DNA of 64,000 bases, from positions 4,030,001-4,094,000 of the forward strand of contig NW_026991456.1 in NCBI RefSeq assembly GCF_036370855.1. Direction: 5' to 3'. Shown here piece after piece: positions 54,595-64,000 of the stretch. Below the pieces are notes generated by a model. That model saw only the letters and a list, made by a program, of their open reading frames with translations. It ran no database searches and had not been told where the DNA came from. The translations under genes were made by a program, and so were the position numbers. Source of the stretch: Dromaius novaehollandiae (Eukaryota > Chordata > Aves > Casuariiformes > Dromaiidae). How positions within the stretch are numbered: position 1 is the first letter of the stretch; each line of letters opens with the position of its first letter.

Positions 54595-57500
54595 GAGGAA
54601 ACAGGAGACTCAGAAAATACTGTGGAAATTGGAGTAAATTTATGGGATGTAGTTTTGGATTTTGAGGGTCACGTAATGGCAATACTGAAGGTTTAGAAGT
54701 TCCCTTTCTAGTGGATACTGGAGCCACCCTTTCCCTTTTAAATTTTGAGCCTAAAGGATGCAAATCATCAGATAAAATAGCGATGCAAGGAGTGATGGGA
54801 AAGGGCGAATGAATGTTATCTAAGCCCTTATTACTCACTATTGAGGGTAAAACAGTGTGGGGACATTTTATAATTTCCACAGACGCACCTATATGCCTTT
54901 TGGGGAGAGATCTCCTGCAAGCCTTGGATACTCAGATCTGCTTACAGCCGGAAGGGATAAAGCTAATAATTATGGGTTCATGTGTTCTGGCTAAGACACC
55001 AGAACCAGAGTCAACTAATCTGCAAATTCCAACAGGTTTAGAATCAGTTTCTAAAAAATTATGGAGCTCTTCAGGAATGGATGTGGGACTACTGAAATCA
55101 GCCGGTCCAGTCTCGATAAAAACAAAGGGGGGATTGCCTCCTGCAGTTAAACAATATCCTATCCCAAAGGAAGCAGAGAAGAGTATCCAAAAACAAACTG
55201 ATCATTATCTGAAAATGGGTATCCTTAGAGTCTGTGAATCCCCATATAACACCCCAATTCTGCCAGTTAAAAAGAACAGGCAAGATGCTGATGGTGATCC
55301 AGAGTATCGCTTTGTACAAGACTTAAGGGCTATAAACCAACATGTAGTTGCTCCACATCCAGTAGTCCCCGACCCATCAACCATTTTACTACAGATACCC
55401 CACTGGGCAACTTATTTTACTGTGACTGACCTAACAGCAGCCTTTTTTAGTATACCGATAGCTGAAGATAGCCAAGATCTCTTTGCTTTCACTTGGAAGG
55501 GACAACAATTAACTTGGACAAGGCTGCCACAGGGATTTACTGGGTCTCCGACTGTTTTTTCACGTATACTTAAAAATGACCTCTCAGATATCGAACTTCC
55601 AGGACATTCTGCATTAATACAATATGTAGATGATTTGTTATTAGCAAGTAAAGATTATGAGACATGTTTGAAAGATACTGTTTCTCTGTGTAACGCTCTT
55701 GCAGAAAAAGGGCATCGAGCATCTCTGTCTAAACTCCAGCTGTGTCAAAGAGAGGTAAAATATTTGGGTTTTATCTTAAGAGAAGGACACAGGTTAGTTG
55801 ATCCAGAACGAGTAAAGACAATTCTTGATATGCCTCGTCCTGTAACAAAAAAACAGCTTAGGGGATTTTTAGGAGCTGTAGGATTCTGCCGACCGTGGAT
55901 TCCGGGGTTAGCAGAACTTACTAAGCCTCTGGTACAGGCAACAAAAAAGGAGGAGATAGAGCCTTTGGCCTGGGGCCCAGAAAGGGAGAAAGCTTTTACA
56001 TCTGTGAAAAAAGCGTTGGTTTCAGCCCCTGCTCTCGGGTTACCAGATTATAGCAAACTATTTGAATTATTTGTCCATGAGCGACAGGGAGTAGCAAGTG
56101 GGGTACTCACCCAAAAACTAGGCCCTCACCGTAGACCAGTGGCCTATTACTCCATGCAACTAGATGAGGTAGCTAAAGGCACTCCAGGACGCATCAGAGC
56201 AATAGCAGCTACTGCAGCTCTTACTGAAAAAAACACGACCTGTGGTTTTGGGTCATTCATTAACTGTGTATGTGCCACATGAAGTAGAACTGTTAATGAA
56301 GCAATATGCGACTCAAGCACTATCCCCACAGAGAGCTGACCGCTATGAACTGATAATACTGCATGCAGATAATGTGACTTTCAAAAGATGCAATATTTTG
56401 AATCCAGCAACGCTATTGCCTCAACCGGAGGACGGAGAGCCACATCATTCCTGTGAGCAGGTGGTCGTCAGCTCGAGCAAGCCCCGGGAGGACCTTAAAG
56501 ATGAACCTTTGGAGAACCCGGACTTAGTTCTGTTTACAGATGGGTCATCCTATTATTTGGACGGAAGACGTCACTCCGGCTATGCTGTCACTAACGTCTT
56601 TGAGGTGCTCGAGGCCAATCCTTTGTCTCCATCAGTAAGTGCTCAAGGAGCAGAATTAATAGCATTGACCCAAGCAGCAAAAAATAGGTAAGAGCTTGCG
56701 GGTAAATATCTATACCGACTCTAAATATGCATTTGGAGTGTGTCATGCAACAGGGATGTTATGGAAAGAACGAGGATTCTTGCCGTCATCAGGAAAGAAA
56801 TTAGCTAATGGAGAAGAAATACGTAATTTGCTGGAAGCAGTTCAACTGCCCAAAGAAATTGCGGTAATACACTGCCCAGCCCATACTAAAGACACTACAG
56901 AAATTAGCAGAGGAAATGCTCTAGCCAACGCTGCTGCGAGGGCTGCAGCTCAACAACCTCTGAGAGAATGTATGGGGGCAGTTCCAAGGATGGACCAGAG
57001 TGAGTGGCCAAACTTAATAGACCCCAAAACTATGTATGAAAAAGACTGCTCAGTGGAAGAGAAAAAACAATGGGAACAGTGGGAAGCAAAACAAAATGGT
57101 GATGGAATATGGACAATTGGGGAAAAACCAATTCTACCAAAAAAATATTGAATTACTATAGCTAGGTGGTTTCACGATAAAGCTCATGGGGGAGCCGAGG
57201 GAATAGCTAAACAGGTACAGAAAGTATGGGCTGCTCCAGGAATCTATGCAGCTGCTAGAAGAATAACAAATAGCTGCCTGACCTGCCAGAAGTTTTCAAA
57301 TAACAAGCCAAGCTCAGATTTGGGGGGGACGACCATGGGCTTACTTCCCTTTCCAGAAGCTGCAAATAGCTTATGCAGATATGCCATCTGTCTATGGATA
57401 CAAACACTTGTTAGTGATAATAGATCAGTTATCAGGCTGGGTAGAAGCTTTTCCAACAAGAAAGGCTGACACAGGGGGAGTGGTAAAAGCCTTACTGAAG

Positions 57501-58172
57501 GAAATCATACCCAGGTATGGGGTCCCAGAAGCCATTGATTCAGACAGGGGTGCCCATTTTACAGCAAGCATAATCAATCAGTTATGTAAATCGTTAGGAA
57601 TAAAAAGAAACCTACATGCTCCTTATCACCCACAATCTTCAGGACAAGTAGAAAGAATGAATAGAACATTAAAAGAGAAAATAGCAAGAATATGCACACA
57701 TGCTAGCCTAAAATGGCCAGAGGCATTAAACTTAGCTCTGTGGGATGTTCGAAATTCTCCACGGCAACCCATAGGACTACCACCAGCAGAAATTCTTTTT
57801 GGGAGACATTTAGCGATACCAGGGACTTATATCCCTGCTAAGACCAGCCTATTAGACGGAGATGAACGAGTAACACAATATGTACTAGCCTTACAAGAAC
57901 GGTTTAAGGCCTTGCAAAATCAGGCTCAGTGGTTTCAGCCAGTGCCATCAGACATTCAGGCACATGCTATACAGCCTGGAGATAAAGTGTTGATAAAGGT
58001 ATTCTCGCGAAAAACAAAACTAGAACCAAAATGGGAAGGACCCTATACTGTATTGTTAAGTTCTTACTACGCTGTTAAAATTCTAGGAAAAGAGAATTGG
58101 ATTCACCACTCTCACATGAAATGAGTGACAGTCCAAGAAGCAAACACAGCAGAGGTTGCAGCAGAACAGTGA
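54595..58172 (+). pseudogene. ERV-X pro-pol, unit 3
   Basis: Protease FLVDTGATLS lies near 54700, and a TGA at 54810-54812 sits just before the RT frame (54813-56282). The RT active site YVDDLL starts at 55624. RNase H (FTDGSSYYLDG at about 56535) lies in a second frame after an A-run frame change near 56230, and its end in a third frame after 56685. Integrase: stop at 57149-57151, zinc-binding region, then core and C-terminal domain at 57381-58124 with a TGA at 58122-58124. The damage pattern is largely shared with the other units, so it predates the duplications. Confidence 0.86.
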
Positions 58173-58189
58173 AAACAACCACGTAAAGC

Positions 58190-60229
58190 TTGATGCTACT
58201 TTCTGTAACCTGTGGTCAAAGAACCTTAGAGTGGCCATGGTCCCAGGCCCGTGTTAAGTATACCAGAAGTATGGGATTAAGTTCTGATAAAAACTTAAAC
58301 CTCTCAACCCTGGTCATGCATGGAACTGAAGTATACTCAGAAAATGAATGGAACTGGGATAATACTAACCAACTTCCCCAACTCCTGGGAAGGACAGGAA
58401 AGGAAATAAAGATAGGGTGTCGAGTGATCAACGGGTCCACCCATGAGAAGGCAACTCAAATCTCTCTCACTAAAATCAAATCAAATGAAAAAGAAAGGAA
58501 AATTTGTGCCACTGAAAAACTGGATTGTTGGTACAATTTTACCTTAGAACAACCTGTTGTTATAGTTTGCCTGTGGACCACAATGTGGGACTATCATTTG
58601 AATTTAAAATAGACATTATTGAGCCCAGTACAGCAATACCTACCCTGACTACAATTATTTCCACCAATATAAATAACTCTGTTACCATGAAGAGTAAGAA
58701 AACCTTATCCCCACAAATCTTTGAAATTGGACCGTATGTGATTAGAAATACAGGCCAACAACGAGTGTTATTTAATCCATCATGGTCTCTCAAACGAGTA
58801 GAGCTATTAATGCAAATTATATCTCTACAATCAAACCGACCTGTTCACCATTCTTAGGTACGTCCTATGTGGGATGGACGGCGTGGTTACATAGGCGAAT
58901 CCTCACCTCTCCAAAATGAACAAGGAGAGATGTGACCGGTATCATAGGAACAGGATTGGGAGTCCTAAACAGTATAGATGCTGAAGTACTCGTAAATAAA
59001 CTGAGCACAACAACAAGTGACTTATACAGATTAAAACATCCATTGAGGTCTTCTCTATTAGCATTAGGAACTAACCAATGGCTTTCATCCGAGATATTAC
59101 CTCAATGGGAAAAAATGAATGAAAAAGATCACCACTTGATAGTGGATGCACTTGGGGAAGCCCAAATTAATATTTCCCTGGCCCTCAGTTGCATCCAAGC
59201 TCAACTGTGGATGCAATCTATGGCAGCAGCGATTATAAGGGAGGGGAAGAAGGCACTTTACCCACTGAAATTCGAAAGGTAATTTGGGATAATGTGACCG
59301 AATTTGAAAAGGAATTCCAATCCTGGTGGTATCTGGTCAATTTTACTTATGATCCTATCAACACTGAGGCCACAGCCTTTGTTTCAACAATACGTAATGC
59401 TCCAACATATACAATATATCCAATCATTGCGTTAGGATTAAATCACAATGGAGCTATACTCTATCCATTGGAACACAGAGTATGGGCCCAACGAAATGGA
59501 AATAAATGGCAAACTGTGGACGTTAGCGCATGTATTGTACAGGAACAGCAAGGGTTTATTTGTGAAAGTAATACCATCAAAGCCCAAGACATTTGTCTTG
59601 ACACTGAGCAAAATGTTTGTCACTTTGAAATACACCCTGATGAAACACCTGCAACTATACTTGTATATATTGGGAGAGGGTGTGTATGTATGAGAACCTT
59701 TTGTAGTCTTATAGTTATAGATGGCATTGTAGTAGATATGAGTAATCATTGAAATATTTGTATTTGTAGCTTTACCAAAATCATGGGATGTGATTTCAAT
59801 TATTCAGCTCCTATCACGTCTTATCAATTGTTACAATCTAATTATACATTAATTCAAAATTTACTACCTACTCCCATTGGGATGAATCTCACCCTGGTAA
59901 GGAAACTACTGCAACATGATGATTTGCATCAACTGCTAGAGCGCATCCGGAACAGTGGACAGAAAACTCTAATCACTGTTCACCATGATGCAAAAGAGAT
60001 ACATCATATCTTAGAAAGGGTAAAAAGGGATGGAGAACATCATGGCTGGGAAACTCTTCTAGGGTGGTCACCAACCACAACAGGGATTTATAATCATGTA
60101 TTGCACCCGGTAGTAGTTGTGTTCAGTTTAACTGTGTTATGCCTATTGCTTACGATCATATTATATATAAGAGTATGGAAAGTGATAGTATGCCTCGAAA
60201 GACTTCGAGAACTCTGTTTAAAATATTAG
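58190..60229 (+). pseudogene. ERV-X env, unit 3: atypical envelope without CX6CC
   Basis: Several overlapping frames cover one gene: a surface part (58190-58857), a segment starting TGIIGTGLGVLNS at 58935 that looks like a fusion peptide plus heptads, a central cysteine-rich region (59270-59752), and a C-terminal part (59783-60229) with a second helical region (KTLITVHHDAKEIHHI) and a membrane anchor. I see neither a CX6CC motif nor CWxC, unlike the envelopes of Y and L. The family is not one I can name with confidence. Breaks: frame changes near 58600 and 59250 and a TGA at 59750-59752. Confidence 0.78.
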
Positions 60230-60249
60230 CAGGGATGCTTCATAAAAAC

Positions 60250-60262
60250 AAAGGGGGGAAAC
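60250..60262 (+). promoter_or_regulatory. ERV-X polypurine tract, unit 3
   Basis: AAAGGGGGGAAAC immediately before the 3' LTR. Confidence 0.87.
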
Positions 60263-60898
60263 TGTTAAAGAATAGTGAATTGAAACTGTCTAGAAATGGC
60301 TGCTTAGCACAACTTACATAAAACTTGCTTAGCATGAGTGGCTAGATTTGCTGAAGCCTTAGGCCGTGCGTGGGAAAAGTAACGAATCTTTACTTAGTTT
60401 AATAAAAAATAGTGCCTCAGAGCTCGTTCAGGCTGGGAAGATAAGGGAGCCACACGCAGTCTGCGCACCTGTGTCACCGACTCCGAGAGGGAAGACGCCA
60501 AAACAATGGGGGAAAATAAGACCTTGGGAGGCAACCGCCAGACCCAACAAAAACAGAAGTACAACCGTCATCAGAGACTGCAAAAAAACAAGAATAAGGA
60601 GAAAACCAGCTTGCCTCAGAAAGACGATGAGACCCAATGAGGAGCAGGAGACCCCAGACCAAAAAATTACTATTGGTCTAACTATCGCGTGAGGGGTGGG
60701 AAATGGAAGTCGAAAAGACTATAATTACCCAGGATTTGTTTATGTTAGGGTCCCTCTTCGGAGGCACCCAGCTCGAGCTGTAATTACGGCACGCGTGTGA
60801 TTAAAATTTACTTTGTTTTGATTTGGCTCTGAACTTTACTTGGGGGAACCTAGGGTCGAACTCTGTTATGGTGGCCGACAAGCCTAATTTCCGTAACA
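60263..60898 (+). repeat. ERV-X 3' LTR, unit 3
   Basis: 636 bp, TGTTAAAG...CGTAACA, followed directly by ERV-Y integrase sequence with no target duplication. Confidence 0.9.
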
Positions 60899-60906
60899 GG
60901 CCGATG

Positions 60907-61958
60907 AGGCTGCAAAATTATCCATGTCAGTGGCAGCATTAGTTCCAGAGAGAATGTTAAAAATGGAAATTCCAGTATACACTGAAAAAGAAAATAAATT
61001 AGCAGAAATACTGAAATGCATAAAAACTCCTGAAGGATGGTGGGTGACATCTACTGGACAGTGTGTGGTAACTTTGCCGATAATGAAGAAGCTGATGAAG
61101 CAAATACATGGTAGTACCCACACGGGAGCTGAGGCATTGGTTGAAACAGTTAAAAGATTTGCTGTGGGAGTTAGTATGTTAATAATTGCAAAGGGTATTA
61201 CACAAAAATGTGAAATCTGTCTTAGAAATAATCCCAGGATTCAGAAGAAGCCCCCCCAGGGGAAGTAAAAAGGGGCTTCATGCCTGGGGATTACTGGCAA
61301 ATTGATTTTTCTGAATTACCAAGATGTAATGGATATAAACATTTGTTGGTAATTGTTGACACCTTTTCAGGATGGCCTGAGGCTTTCCCGTGTCGTACCA
61401 CTAAAGCAAGGGAGGTAGTGAAAATGTTATTAAAAGAAATCATACCAAGATTTAGGGTACCAGAAGGGTTTTCTTCAGATAGGGGACCTCATTTTATAGC
61501 AGAAATAGTACAACAAATCTCAAAAATACTACAAATTAAATGGGACTTACATACCCCCTGGAGGCCACAATCCAGTGGAAAAGTGGAAAGAATGAATCAA
61601 ACAATTAAGAGACAGGTAGGAAAATTGTGTCAGGAGACTCAGATGAAATGGACTGATGTTTTACCTCTGGCATTATTAAGAACCAGAATAACCCCAAGGG
61701 TTAGGGAGAAAGTTAGTCCATTTGAGATTCTGTATGGCAAACCTTACACTGTAAATTTAACTGGAAATGAAATTCAAATGCACGTTAAGGGTGATCAAAT
61801 TTTAAGTGATTATCTCTTGTCTATGGCAAAGGTTCTTCTCTCCGTAGGTACATCCAGTTATACTTTTAGATTACACCCGAGTGAAAGCAGTACCTCGAGA
61901 GACGTGGAAAGCTGAACAAGTTCAACCTCTAAAGTTAAAAATATATAAAGATATATGA
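60907..61958 (+). pseudogene. ERV-Y pol 3' end (integrase), unit 3
   Basis: RNase H tail, shortened by 9 bases near 60917 relative to the other units, then the zinc-binding region (60924-61268). A C-run frame change near 61247 precedes the core (61280-61915), which has DTFSGWPEAF, SSDRGPHF and PQSSGKVERMN. The C-terminal tail lies in another frame and stops at 61956-61958. Confidence 0.82.
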
Positions 61959-62069
61959 GATGTATTAGAAGCGAATCGGTTTTAAATTTAGATTGTATTC
62001 AGGGAAAAAATGCTTTAATCTGATTGTTAGGAATAGGGTTAATATTGTTGTTACGGTATCTGTGTAAAA

Positions 62070-63233
62070 ATGATGTTCTCCTTAACAACCAGGGGAGAAA
62101 TGTGGTGGTTAGTTTTTCTAGGTTACCTGAGCCAAACAATTAAAGGGAATCAGGAAGGATTTTGGAGTCACAATCTCCATTTGGAAGTAATTACGAAATC
62201 TATGAAGATAGTTAACCAGAGGGATTGCTGGGTGTGTACCCACTTCCCTGAACTTTCCAACAAGGGCTTCCCACTAATTGGAGTGCCTATGAAACAACCA
62301 AACAGGAATGGGAAGTCCAGAGGGTGACAGGAGATTATTATCAATGTATCCAAAGATGTAATAATAGTAATAAATGGTGGGAGAAAACTATACTTTATGG
62401 AAAGCAACCGATCAACTGTACTGGAGCCATTAAGGTAGGAGGTTATAAAGATTGCTCTCGGATACCTGAATAGGTTATAAGTGGCCAAGTAAGGAACTAA
62501 ATGGGTGGCGTGTTCCAAAAGGTAGTGGATGGTATTGGTTGTGTGGAAACAAGGCACGAAAAGTGCTACCTCCTAATTGGTCAGGGTCATGTACTTTAGG
62601 GGCAATAATCCCTAATGTTACTATAAGAAAAGAATTGAGTAATAAATACCAAAAAATCCTGGCTAAGAACATTCATAAGGAGACAAAAGAGGGTCAATAA
62701 TCCTTTAATAGATCGACCTACTAGGTTGCAGTCATTCGTAAGGTGGCTCTTTCCACAACTGGGAGTGAGTGAACTTGAAAAAGCAATAGTAAATATTTCA
62801 GCAGTTATTGAAAAAAATAGGGAATAAAACCTCTGATGCCACTGCAGCTTTACAAGAGGAGGTTTCAGAAATTGCTAAAATAACTACCCAAAACAGGATG
62901 GCTCTAGAGATGTTATTGGCATCTCAGGGAGGAGTATGTACAGTAATAAATACTAGTTGCTGTGTATATGTGGATCAAAGCGGGAGAATTTCTACCGATC
63001 TAAATGAAATCTGGAAGCAGACTGAAATCTTACATGGGGTTCAGAAAGAGGATACCTCTTTTGGATTTGAAGAAACATGGAAATGGTTGACTTCCTGGTT
63101 CCCTGACGTGAGCTCATGGGTTAAAAAGTGTTTAACAATTTTGGGAATGGTGTTAGTAGTTTTTGTATGCGTTTATGTAGTGATTCAATGCATTTGTAGA
63201 TGTTGTACAAAATTAATATGGGAAAGATTTTAA
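62070..63233 (+). pseudogene. ERV-Y env, unit 3
   Basis: Signal-like start and CWVC at the N terminus, a frame change near 62300, stops between 62465 and 62640, then the TM subunit at 62808-63233. The Cys-six-CysCys motif is at 62937-62963 after a QNRMALEMLLASQGG heptad region, and the anchor and short tail close the gene. A gamma-type covalently linked Env, non-functional here. Confidence 0.83.
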
Positions 63234-63271
63234 AAGAGTGAGACAAATATGAAAATGATCATATAAGTCTC

Positions 63272-63283
63272 AAAGGGGGGAAT
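63272..63283 (+). promoter_or_regulatory. ERV-Y polypurine tract, unit 3
   Basis: AAAGGGGGGAAT directly before the LTR. Confidence 0.87.
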
Positions 63284-63975
63284 TGTTACAAGACACCCCT
63301 GGGAAGCTCAGAAGGAATGCGTGAACTAGGTAGATTAGGATAACTTCTAACATTAAGTCTGAAGTGGTCTAGAGGTAGCCACTTAGATAAAACTTGCTTC
63401 ATGAGTAGCTAAATTTGCTGAAGCCTTAGGCCGCACTCCTAGTTCAGTAAGAAAGGGCCCCAGAGCTGGTGCAGGCTGGAAAGATAAGGGAGTTACAAGC
63501 AGGTTGCATTCCTGTGCCCCACACTCCGAAAGGGAGGATGTCAAGGCTTTGAAATAAGGCCTGCTTGGGCACCAGGACCTTGGGAAGCAAAACCTCCTCT
63601 CACTGCTGAAACAATGTTAATTAAGGGGTCTGGACTATCTCCCCCTTGTCAGGACTTTGGGAGATAACACCTACTGTCCCTGCTGGGGCAGTGTTAATTG
63701 ATCTCCCCTCATCAGGACCTTGGGAGACAGGGGTGGGACCCGGGGAATGAAGAAATCACTAACCAATCAGTGTAAAAGGGAAAATTGCAAATCTTGCAAT
63801 TTGTTTGTATAAATGCTACTTGAAAAGTTGGGGGGGGGTGTGTGTGCTTGATTTGTGGGAAACGACCGAGCACCCAGGCTTGCGCAACTCTGAAATAAAT
63901 AAGCAAATGTCTCTCCTGAGTGTGTAATTATTGGCTTATTGCACACCGGGCAACGAATCCGCTTTTCGGACAACA
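63284..63975 (+). repeat. ERV-Y 3' LTR, complete, unit 3
   Basis: 692 bp, TGTTACAAGA...GGACAACA. TATAAA at 63808-63813 and AATAAA at 63894-63899. Its U3 (near 63388-63510) shares the GCTGAAGCCTTAGGCCGCACTC and GGGCCCCAGAGCTGGTGCAG blocks with the L LTR. Confidence 0.9.
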
Positions 63976-64000
63976 GCAGCAGCCTCAGTGCCTGATATAC
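63976..64000 (-). repeat. Start of a further satellite block
   Basis: GCAGCAGCCTCAGTGCCTGATATAC, the reverse complement of the satellite end at 31815-31839. The palindrome therefore continues past the window. Confidence 0.85.

Larger units (their letters stand above)
51828..60898 (+). mobile_element. ERV-X provirus, unit 3 (plus strand)
   Basis: A 9.07-kb class I provirus in the opposite orientation to units 1 and 2, uninterrupted, with both LTRs, primer site and polypurine tract. Outer flanks are satellite and truncated Y integrase as in the other units. Confidence 0.92.
50408..63975. repeat. Right arm of the palindrome
   Basis: Inverted counterpart of 31840-44897, in the order L2 LTR, satellite, X, Y. 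The Y LTR is complete here. Confidence 0.9.
60899..63975 (+). mobile_element. ERV-Y 3' half, unit 3 (most complete copy)
   Basis: End of RNase H, integrase, env, polypurine tract and full 3' LTR of a class I ERV. The upstream half is missing; the X LTR takes its place. Confidence 0.9.

Noticed and set aside
31840..63975. Palindrome as a pure assembly artefact
   Set aside because: The arms differ by many substitutions, a 130-bp satellite difference and an LTR deletion, so they are not a mirrored duplicate of one read set. The join itself still needs spanning reads.

Overview
This window holds no recognisable host gene. It is almost entirely nested, duplicated and inverted endogenous retroviruses (ERVs) set in a 65-bp satellite, as in ampliconic or heterochromatic vertebrate DNA. 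The host is most likely a bird (inference). One provirus (called Z here) has an alpharetrovirus-like polymerase, a short 230-bp LTR, a tRNA-Trp primer site and the AAATTTA frameshift heptamer, and that group is known from birds. The high ERV density, tandem copies and palindrome would suit a W chromosome or a pericentromere, but the sequence cannot prove this.

Five ERV lineages are named here for convenience. X is class I (gamma-like), has a tRNA-Arg primer site, and has an unusual Env without a CX6CC motif. Y is class I with a classic CWxC/CX6CC Env, and only its 3' half is present. Z is alpharetrovirus-like. L is class III (ERV-L/HERV-S-like), has a tRNA-Ser primer site, and carries one unbroken gag-pro-pol-env reading frame. 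L2 is an older, deleted relative of L.

Layout: unit 1, minus strand, Y 3' end (1-1562), X (1563-25161), satellite (25162-26120), L2 (26121-30100), satellite (30101-31839). Unit 2, minus strand, Y (31840-34543), X (34544-43607), satellite (43608-44436), L2 (44437-48413), satellite (48414-50407). Unit 3 is inverted, plus strand: L2 LTR piece (50408-50868), satellite (50869-51827), X (51828-60898), Y (60899-63975), satellite (63976-64000). Units 1 and 2 are direct repeats. Units 2 and 3 form a palindrome with arms of about 13 kb and a spacer of about 5.5 kb.

Unit 1 carries two later nested insertions. Z (3168-17591, minus) sits in the X env with a 6-bp target duplication, GGTCAC. L (3825-11918, plus) sits in the Z env with a 5-bp duplication, GCCAT. 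Units 2 and 3 keep the empty Z site. The order of events is therefore X/Y composite, then segmental duplication, then Z, then L. The two L LTRs are the same length and look identical by eye, so L is very young.

The main novelties are: (1) the L provirus, whose 1703-codon gag-pro-pol-env frame is open although its RT reads YIDG and integrase is absent, suggesting a recently mobilised non-autonomous element; (2) the L LTR, whose U3 resembles X and Y while its R-U5 matches L2; (3) Z, which combines alpharetrovirus-like pol and LTR with two separate -1 frameshift signals, one before pro and one before pol; (4) the palindrome, with a mosaic of shared variants that implies gene conversion.
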